Shown here piece by piece: positions 58,681 to 64,000 of a stretch of DNA of 64,000 nucleotides. Position 1 is the first letter of the stretch, and every line of letters starts with the position of its first letter. The position numbers were made by a program, and so were the translations under genes. The DNA comes from Ktedonobacteria bacterium (GTDB lineage Bacteria; Chloroflexota; Ktedonobacteria; Ktedonobacterales; JACDGC01). The DNA lies in assembly GCA_027459785.1 (NCBI GenBank), contig DAIDGU010000065.1:1-64000 (forward strand). Direction: 5' to 3'. Under the pieces are notes generated by a model. That model did not search any database. It was not told where the DNA came from and saw nothing but the letters and a program-made list of their open reading frames with translations.

Positions 58681-60009
58681 TCACACCGAGGCGCAGGCCA
58701 GGTCGGGCGCACAGACCTCTTCATAGAGCGCGCTGACGGCGTCGGCGACCGCGTGCCAGCTCAGGTGGCGGATGCTGGGGCGGGCGTTGGCGCGCAACGT
58801 TGCCAGGTGCGCCGGAGCGGCCAGCAGGGCGTCGAGCCGGGCGGCGAAGTGCGCGGGGGTGCGGTGGCAGACGAGCGCGCCGTTCACGCCGTCTTGCACG
58901 ATAGCGGGCAAGCCGCCCACGCGAGGCGCGATGACCGGCGTGCCGGAGGCCAGCGCCTCCACGGCCACCAAGCCGAAGCTCTCGTAGTGCGAGGCCACGG
59001 CCAGCAGATCGGCGGCGCGATAATACGCTGGCAATTCATCTTGCGGCGCGGCATCCACGAAGCGGATGCGGTGATCGACGCCCAGTTGGCGCGCGAGGGC
59101 GCGCAGCCGGGGACGTTCCGGGTCGCGCGCGTCGCCGCCGACGATCAGCAGCGTCGCTCGCTCGCGCATCGCGGCCCAGGCGCGCACCAGCAATTCCGCG
59201 CCTTTCAGCGGATCGAGCCGGCCCACGTACAGAATTACTGGCTCGTCGCCCAGGTGCAGCGCGCGGCGCAGATGCGCGCGGGCCGCGGTGCGCCCGGCGG
59301 GGGTGAAGCGGCCCAGATCAACGCCGCAGGGAACGATGCGTAGGTGGCCGCGCGTGTTGCCATACAGCCGAGCGATCTGCTCGCGCTCGTCGGCAGTGGC
59401 GACAATGACGCGGTCGCTCTGCGCGATGATACGCCGCTCTTCCGCGCCGCGTAAGGGCGGCTCACACTCTTCAGGGCGTGCCGCCTGCTTTAAGCGCGCC
59501 AGCGTGTGGAACATCACGACATGTGGCGCCCCCCAGCGACGGGCCAGTGCCAGCCCCGCCACGCCGGAAAGCCAATAATGGCTGTGGATAACATCATACT
59601 CCGCGCGCTCGGTGACGGCGAAGCAGTCGATGCCATCGACGAAGGCGGCAACATGGGGATAGAGATCGTTCTTGGGGAGCGGGGCGACGGGGCCGGCGGG
59701 GATGTGGATCAGCCGGGCGCGCGTGCCAAGGGGGATGATCTGATCGAGGGTGGGATCGGTCCAGCGCGTGAAGATATCGACGTTGATGCCACGCCGGCCC
59801 AGATGTTTCGCCAATTCGCGGACATACACGTTCATGCCGCCGGCATCGCGGCTGCGGCCCAACGCGGCCAGGGGGGAGGTGTGCAAGCTCAGCATCGCCA
59901 CCCGCGCTGCGCCGGGCAGATCGTGTCGCTCACAAATGCGCGGCCACCGTCCCTCGCTGCTGCCCAGCAACATGGCGGGATCGATGGCCGCGTTCGGCAT
60001 GGCTGTCAT
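58681..60009 (-). CDS. GT4-family glycosyltransferase
   Basis: Predicted 442-aa GT-B-fold retaining glycosyltransferase. Start at 60009 with AAGGAG upstream; longer reading is unlikely. N-terminal domain with GGMNVYVRELAKHLGRRGI, close to MshA and sucrose-phosphate-synthase-like enzymes, and HSHYWLSGVAGLALA. The C-terminal nucleotide-sugar domain has LYVGRLDPLKGAELLVRAW and the EX7E motif in SHYESFGLVAVEALASGTPV. The donor/acceptor is unknown; the location near trehalose genes suggests small-molecule or glucan glycosylation. Confidence 0.9.
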   Translation of the reverse strand: MTAMPNAAIDPAMLLGSSEGRWPRICERHDLPGAARVAMLSLHTSPLAALGRSRDAGGMNVYVRELAKHLGRRGINVDIFTRWTDPTLDQIIPLGTRARLIHIPAGPVAPLPKNDLYPHVAAFVDGIDCFAVTERAEYDVIHSHYWLSGVAGLALARRWGAPHVVMFHTLARLKQAARPEECEPPLRGAEERRIIAQSDRVIVATADEREQIARLYGNTRGHLRIVPCGVDLGRFTPAGRTAARAHLRRALHLGDEPVILYVGRLDPLKGAELLVRAWAAMRERATLLIVGGDARDPERPRLRALARQLGVDHRIRFVDAAPQDELPAYYRAADLLAVASHYESFGLVAVEALASGTPVIAPRVGGLPAIVQDGVNGALVCHRTPAHFAARLDALLAAPAHLATLRANARPSIRHLSWHAVADAVSALYEEVCAPDLACASV

Positions 60010-60030
60010 GTGTTCGTAAGCTCCTTGTGT

Positions 60031-60064
60031 ACAGTAGCAAAAAGTTACTGTCATTACTATAGCA
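60031..60064 (-). promoter_or_regulatory. promoter and palindrome for glycosyltransferase gene
   Basis: On the minus strand an extended -10 TGC-TATAGT (60056-60064) followed by an inverted repeat ACAGTA-N9-TACTGT (60031-60051) near the expected start of transcription. The -35 is poor. Confidence 0.45.
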
Positions 60065-60116
60065 AAAATAGCAGCGACGATGCCAGAGGGAGAAAATAGA
60101 CCTTTGTCCGCCCCAC

Positions 60117-60146
60117 TTGACAAACAAGCTATGCATCAGGTATATT
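60117..60146 (+). promoter_or_regulatory. sigma-70 promoter of propeller-MoaD genes
   Basis: TTGACA (60117-60122), 18-nt spacer, TATATT (60141-60146), about 80 nt before the ATG at 60230. Confidence 0.6.
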
Positions 60147-60229
60147 GGACATAGGTTCTACATCGCGCGGGCGGCGCACGTGCTTTTCAAACCCTGAGTA
60201 TGCTGGCTATGCTGAAAGGTAGGTAGGCG

Positions 60230-61303
60230 ATGGCGACACGACCCCTGGTGCTTTTAGGTACGAAAAAAGGTGCATTCATCTTGGAGGGCGATGCCGGGCG
60301 GAAGAACTGGCAGCTGCGTGGGCCGTTCTGTGAAGCGTGGCCCATTTACCACATGATGTTCGATGACGCCTCCCAGACCATCTATGCCGGCGGTGGCAAT
60401 CCCTGGTTCGGGCCGGGCGTGTGGCGCAGTGACGACCTGGGGGCGACGTGGTCGCATTCCGGCGCGGGCCTAACCTATGGCGAGGGTGGGCCGCCGATCG
60501 GCACGATCTGGCACATCACCGCCGCACATGGCACGCTCTACGCGGGCGCTGATCCCGCCGGCCTCTTTCGCAGCCATGACCAGGGGCAGACCTGGGAACA
60601 CATGCAGGGATTGCGCGATCATCCCTCGCGCCCCAACTGGCAGGCGGGCTATGGTGGGTTGTGCCTGCACTCAATTGTCGCGCATCCCACGGACCCCGCG
60701 CGCCTCTGGGTGGCGATCTCCGCTGTCGGCACGTTTTATTCGGCGGATGCTGGTGCCACATGGACGCCGCGCAACCAGGGCGTGCGCGCGGAATTCGCGC
60801 CGGAGCGTTACCCGGAGTTCGGCCAATGCGTGCATAAGTTGCTGCTGGCTGCTGATGGTGAGCAGCTTTATCAGCAGAACCATTGCGGCGTCTATCGCAG
60901 TGCCGATGGGGGCGCGCATTGGGACGAGATCACCGAGGGGCTGCCATCGGACTTCGGCTTTCCCCTGGCGCTGCACCCGCGCGATCCCCAGACGCTCTAC
61001 GTCGTCCCACTCAACGGGGCCGAGCAGGGGCGCGTGGTCCCCGATGGACGCATGGCGGTCTGGCGCAGCAAGGATCGTGGCGCGTCGTGGACCGTTTTAA
61101 CCGAAGGGTTGCCGGGTGAGCATGCCTACCTGGGGGTGTTGCGCGAAGGCATGGCGGTAGACACGCTCGATCCCGCCGGCATCTATGTGGGAACCAGCAC
61201 CGGGCAGGTTTTTGGCAGCAGCAACGAAGGCGCAAGCTGGCAGCAACTTTGCACGAATCTGCCGCCGATATGGTCGGTGGAAACGGCGCTGGTGGAGGCG
61301 TAG
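60230..61303 (+). CDS. soluble Asp-box (BNR/WD40/YVTN-like) propeller
   Basis: Predicted 357-aa cytoplasmic beta-propeller without signal peptide. Blades begin VLLGTKKGAFILEG; Asp-box-like turns are SDDLGATW, SHDQGQTW, SADAGATW, SADGGAHW, SKDRGASW and SSNEGASW. No sialidase catalytic set is evident. It is followed after one base by a MoaD/ThiS-like gene, a pairing that suggests the two proteins act together. It has its own promoter. Confidence 0.87.
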   Translation: MATRPLVLLGTKKGAFILEGDAGRKNWQLRGPFCEAWPIYHMMFDDASQTIYAGGGNPWFGPGVWRSDDLGATWSHSGAGLTYGEGGPPIGTIWHITAAHGTLYAGADPAGLFRSHDQGQTWEHMQGLRDHPSRPNWQAGYGGLCLHSIVAHPTDPARLWVAISAVGTFYSADAGATWTPRNQGVRAEFAPERYPEFGQCVHKLLLAADGEQLYQQNHCGVYRSADGGAHWDEITEGLPSDFGFPLALHPRDPQTLYVVPLNGAEQGRVVPDGRMAVWRSKDRGASWTVLTEGLPGEHAYLGVLREGMAVDTLDPAGIYVGTSTGQVFGSSNEGASWQQLCTNLPPIWSVETALVEA

Positions 61304-61304
61304 G

Positions 61305-61568
61305 ATGGCTCAGGTATATTTGCCACGCCCCCTGGCTGCGCTCATCGCCGGCTTGCCCAAACAAACCGAAGTCGAAGCCACCACCGTGCAGGCGCTGATC
61401 GCTGCGCTGGAGCAACGGTGGCCGGGCGTAACCACCTGCCTCTGCGGCACGCCCGATGCCTTGCGTCCCCATATCAACATCTATGTGGATGGCGCGCGCG
61501 CGACGCTGGCGACGCCAGTGCAGGCAGGTTCGGTGGTCCGCGTCTTGACGGCGGTCTCCGGCGGCTGA
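61305..61568 (+). CDS. MoaD/ThiS-family ubiquitin-like protein
   Basis: Predicted 87-aa beta-grasp protein. ATG at 61305 starts one base after the propeller stop. VEATTVQALIAALEQRWPGV is the typical helix, INIYVDGA the middle strand, PVQAGSVVRVLTAVSGG the end with the C-terminal Gly-Gly needed for adenylation and sulfur transfer. No MoaE, MoeB or ThiF gene is in the window, so it is not obviously part of molybdopterin or thiamine synthesis; a sulfur-carrier or modifier role with the propeller is possible. Confidence 0.85.
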   Translation: MAQVYLPRPLAALIAGLPKQTEVEATTVQALIAALEQRWPGVTTCLCGTPDALRPHINIYVDGARATLATPVQAGSVVRVLTAVSGG

Positions 61569-61616
61569 GGCGCTGCTCGCGCGGGCAGCGGATCCCTCGG
61601 TGATCCGTTGCTCGCG

Positions 61617-62849
61617 CTATTCGCGTTCGCGCGCCTCGTCGGGCCGCTGGGGTGGGCCAGATGGTGCGCTCGCGTCGTTGTCCGGCGCACCGGGCCGGTA
61701 GCGCGGCACCTGGCGGGCGCTTTCTGGCGGCAAGGGATATGTGCCAGGGGGGCGGAACTGGCCCGGCGTCGAACTGGTGGGCGGCGGGGTCGATGGCGGA
61801 GAGGGCGCGTCGGGCGCGGTGCCGCGCCAGGGACCGGGGCGGGTGCGTGCGCCGCGATAGGGCGGCGGGACCGGAGCCGCGTCGGGATCAACCCGCGCGA
61901 CGGAAGGCAGGGTCGTGGGCAAATATTGGGTGGGAACCTCTTCGGCGGGGGCCGGCGGGGGTGTTTCCAGCTTCAGCACCAGCAAGATGTCGCCGATCTG
62001 GATGTGATCATTGTCGCGCAACAGGCGCGGGGCGACAACCGCTTCACCGTTGACACTGGCACCATTGCTGCTGCCGATATCCTGAAAATAGAGGCCGGTG
62101 GGCTGCACGAGGATCTGCGCGTGATGGCGCGAGACGGAGGCATGGGGCAGCACGACGATGTTATCGCCGCCGCGCCCGATGCTGACTACGCCAGCGATGA
62201 TCGGCCAGTTGCGCCCCGGCTCCGGGCCGGTCAGTGCCGTCAGCCGCGCCTGCACCTGGGGCCGCGCCTCCGGCGTGCGCACGCCCACGAGCGCGATCTT
62301 TTCCGTCGGTTGCGCCTCTAAGATTGCCAACCCCGTCGCCTCGGTATACGTAAAGCGGAACTCCGACCCCGCGACCTCAAGGATGTCGCCGTGGTGCAGC
62401 AGCACCGGCCCCTGGCACGCCTGCCCGTTGATAACGGTGCCATTGGTGCTGCCGTTGTCGCGCGCATAGCCTTTGTCGTGGTCCCAAGTCAAGAAGACGT
62501 GGTAGCGTGAGGCACGGTCGTCATCCAGAATGATGTCGCAATCCGATTGCCGCCCCAGGATGATGATCTGGCGCGTCAGGATGAAGGGTTGCACACCGTA
62601 CTTGCCGATGAGATCTTCCAACTGGCCCCAGGCGACGCCTGGCCCCAGCGGCTCGATCAAGCGTTGATCGGGATTCACCCCTGGGCTGGCCCCGCGCTGC
62701 GGCGGCAGCTTGCGCGACGACCGCCGTGGTGGCCCGCCGCGCCCCCACACGCTCAATGCCACGCCGCCCAGCACCCCCACCGCCGCCGCACCGCCCCACA
62801 GCGCGCCCGCCAGCCCGCGCCGTGATGGCTGATCCTTGCGCCGTTTCAT
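61617..62849 (-). CDS. membrane-anchored protein with two FHA domains
   Basis: Predicted 410-aa protein. Basic N-terminus and one span (about 12-33), then FHA domain 1 (about 88-165: IILGRQSDCDIILDD, SRYHVFL, NGSTNGTVING) and FHA domain 2 (about 215-295: VSIGRGGDNIVVLPHASVSR, GSSNGASVNG). The last 100 residues are Pro/Arg-rich. FHA domains bind phosphothreonine, so it should read out Ser/Thr kinase signalling; no kinase gene is in the window. GGAGAAAGG precedes the ATG. Confidence 0.9.
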   Translation of the reverse strand: MKRRKDQPSRRGLAGALWGGAAAVGVLGGVALSVWGRGGPPRRSSRKLPPQRGASPGVNPDQRLIEPLGPGVAWGQLEDLIGKYGVQPFILTRQIIILGRQSDCDIILDDDRASRYHVFLTWDHDKGYARDNGSTNGTVINGQACQGPVLLHHGDILEVAGSEFRFTYTEATGLAILEAQPTEKIALVGVRTPEARPQVQARLTALTGPEPGRNWPIIAGVVSIGRGGDNIVVLPHASVSRHHAQILVQPTGLYFQDIGSSNGASVNGEAVVAPRLLRDNDHIQIGDILLVLKLETPPPAPAEEVPTQYLPTTLPSVARVDPDAAPVPPPYRGARTRPGPWRGTAPDAPSPPSTPPPTSSTPGQFRPPGTYPLPPESARQVPRYRPGAPDNDASAPSGPPQRPDEARERE

Positions 62850-63076
62850 CCCGTTCGCCTTTCTCCGCTGACCTGCCCAATCTAGGTGGTTGCAAGCCTC
62901 GTTTCACCCTCTCTAGTGTAGCATATTTCGCCCGGAATTTCGCGGGAACGCTGAAAAATGGGCGCGCTGGTGCACAGGATGCGCCGCTGGTGGGCGCGAA
63001 AATCGCTTCCTTCATCGTCCTGGTGCTGAATATGCGTCAGCGTGTACGTGAGATGCAGGAAAGGTTAGGTAAGCGT

Positions 63077-63496
63077 ATGCAAGAAGAACCACAATTAAAC
63101 GAAAACCTTAACATCCCCAATCCCGACCACGTGCGCGATTTGCTGCGCACCGCTGGCACGCCTGTATATGACAACGAGGGCAACAAGGTGGGGACCGTGA
63201 GCGACCGCACCGAAGCAGGCATGCTGGTCATTCATCGCAACCGCATGGCTTCGGAGCGCGAACTGGTGGTGCCGCTGAGTATCGTGGCCGGCGCGGATGA
63301 CAAGGCGCTTTACCTGCTCTATCATCAGGACGAACTCGCTGGCTATCACAAGGCCGCCATGCACCATCAGCAACCGCTGACGACTGGCAGCACGCTTGCC
63401 GAGCAGGCGCGCCCACCCAAGGAGGAGATCCAGCCCCAGGTGAGGCGCGAAGACAGCACTGAACAGGGCGACCCTACGGGCCACCATCCCGACTAA
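63077..63496 (+). CDS. PRC-barrel-like protein
   Basis: Predicted 139-aa soluble protein. ATG at 63077 is chosen (AGGAAAGG upstream); ATGs at 63032 and 63053 are also possible. The central GTPVYDNEGNKVGTVSD followed by MLVIHRNRM and LVVPLSIVAG has PRC-barrel pattern, as in RimM-like and photosynthetic H-subunit-like domains. The C-terminal tail is Gln/Pro/His-rich and charged. Function unknown. It ends 6 bp from the opposing synthase gene. Confidence 0.72.
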   Translation: MQEEPQLNENLNIPNPDHVRDLLRTAGTPVYDNEGNKVGTVSDRTEAGMLVIHRNRMASERELVVPLSIVAGADDKALYLLYHQDELAGYHKAAMHHQQPLTTGSTLAEQARPPKEEIQPQVRREDSTEQGDPTGHHPD

Positions 63497-63502
63497 ATAC
63501 GC

Positions 63503-64000
63503 TCAATCCGCGCTGATCGCTACCTCCGCGAAGGCGCGATCAATGACCGGCTGCAACTCCTCCCATTCCACGCTGGTCTGCCGCCCATGGTCGAATTCGT
63601 CCGCCAGCCAGGCAGAGACCGCCTGCACACGCGAATCGTCCTTGGGCAGCAGCAGGCCCATATGTTGGTGGATGAGGAAGATCAGCCCGGCCACGCCGCT
63701 ATCCTTGGTCAGCGAGACTTCCAGTGGGCGACCTAAGATCGCCGGCACATTGAAGGGCGCGTACATCCACCAGAACTTATTCAGCCCGTCAGCATGCACG
63801 CCAGCGCGGGTGCGGTGCGCGTCGCGGCCATAGAGCGGATATTTCGGCGGGATCGCTTCACCCATTTGCGCATACAGATCGACCAGGGCGTTCAGCGCGG
63901 GGAAGGCGGGCTGCGCCTCCTGGAAATAGCCCATGCCGATCAGGTGCAGCACCACAGCTTCCAGCGGCGCGTTGCCCGTGCGTTCGCCCTTGCCCAGCAG
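63503..64000 (-). CDS. 2-isopropylmalate/homocitrate synthase-type enzyme, 3' part
   Basis: The C-terminal 165 codons of a HMGL-like acyltransferase; the start lies beyond the window. GKGERTGNAPLEAVVLHLIG is the conserved GxGERTGN-type motif of the TIM-barrel end, and GRDAHRTRAGVHADGLNKF corresponds to the His-containing lid segment. It would condense acetyl-CoA with a 2-oxo acid. LeuA, homocitrate and citramalate synthases cannot be separated from this piece; no LeuA regulatory domain follows the barrel. Confidence 0.8.
   Translation of the reverse strand: MLGKGERTGNAPLEAVVLHLIGMGYFQEAQPAFPALNALVDLYAQMGEAIPPKYPLYGRDAHRTRAGVHADGLNKFWWMYAPFNVPAILGRPLEVSLTKDSGVAGLIFLIHQHMGLLLPKDDSRVQAVSAWLADEFDHGRQTSVEWEELQPVIDRAFAEVAISAD

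Noticed and set aside
1..64000. tRNA, rRNA or riboswitch genes
   Set aside because: I scanned intergenic gaps for T-loop GGTTCGA-type motifs, acceptor stems and conserved rRNA stretches and found none I could support.

Overview
The window is GC-rich bacterial chromosome carrying about 57 protein genes on both strands. I see no rRNA, tRNA, CRISPR array or intact transposase. The combination of very large multi-PAS sensor kinases, a TIR-SUMF1 protein, YtrA-type GntR/ABC-2 cassettes, a coxMSL-type molybdenum hydroxylase operon, the TreY/TreZ trehalose pathway with a DUF3536 glycoside hydrolase, and dense families of short palindromic repeats suggests a free-living aerobic member of the Chloroflexota. 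That assignment is inference: there is no rRNA or marker gene here to fix it.

Layout. 1-6058: a small membrane protein, then a minus-strand signalling operon (RHH-like protein, single-domain response regulator, 1596-aa hybrid kinase with two kinase cores). 6169-10996: two ABC-2 exporter modules around a GntR/YtrA regulator, read from a promoter that carries a palindrome inside its spacer; one permease copy is truncated. 11077-13797: groES-groEL and a small Cys/His protein. 13893-16766: NTF2-like protein, membrane protein, sigma-70-like factor, then 1.1 kb of repeats. 16916-19891: TIR-SUMF1 protein and a stress group (DUF6582, Hsp20, BON). 20164-24517: secreted protein, AI-2E-type transporter, membrane protein. 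24589-28417: molybdenum hydroxylase L-M-S operon. 28513-35136: quinone-oxidoreductase/MarR operon, SnoaL-like gene, A+T-richer nucleotidyltransferase gene, TMEM175 channel, DUF5996, UBP zinc finger, coenzyme-F420-type reductase and DJ-1 protein. 35595-37615: tyrosine recombinase followed by an AbiE-like antitoxin gene with a deleted toxin gene. 37696-41424: anchored exoprotein, catalase and SDR. 41668-49767: PAS kinase, Asp-box propeller, DesK/NarL-type two-component pair, membrane cupredoxin, DinB protein. 49868-60009: treZ-GH57-treY, HTH protein, a repeat cluster and a GT4 glycosyltransferase. 60117-64000: Asp-box propeller with MoaD-like partner, FHA protein, PRC-barrel-like protein and the 3' part of a LeuA-type synthase.

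How the genes work together. Much of the window concerns stress and signalling: chaperones, Hsp20, BON, catalase behind a PerR/Fur-like box, DJ-1, trehalose synthesis and several sensors. The clearest regulatory circuit is a MarR-type operator (TACATTCC-N2-GGAATGTA) found in front of three transcription units: the MarR/oxidoreductase operon, the adjacent SnoaL-like gene and, 5 kb away, the DJ-1 gene. At least four interspersed repeat families sit in intergenic gaps; one copy also supplies the last codons of the iron-sulfur subunit gene.
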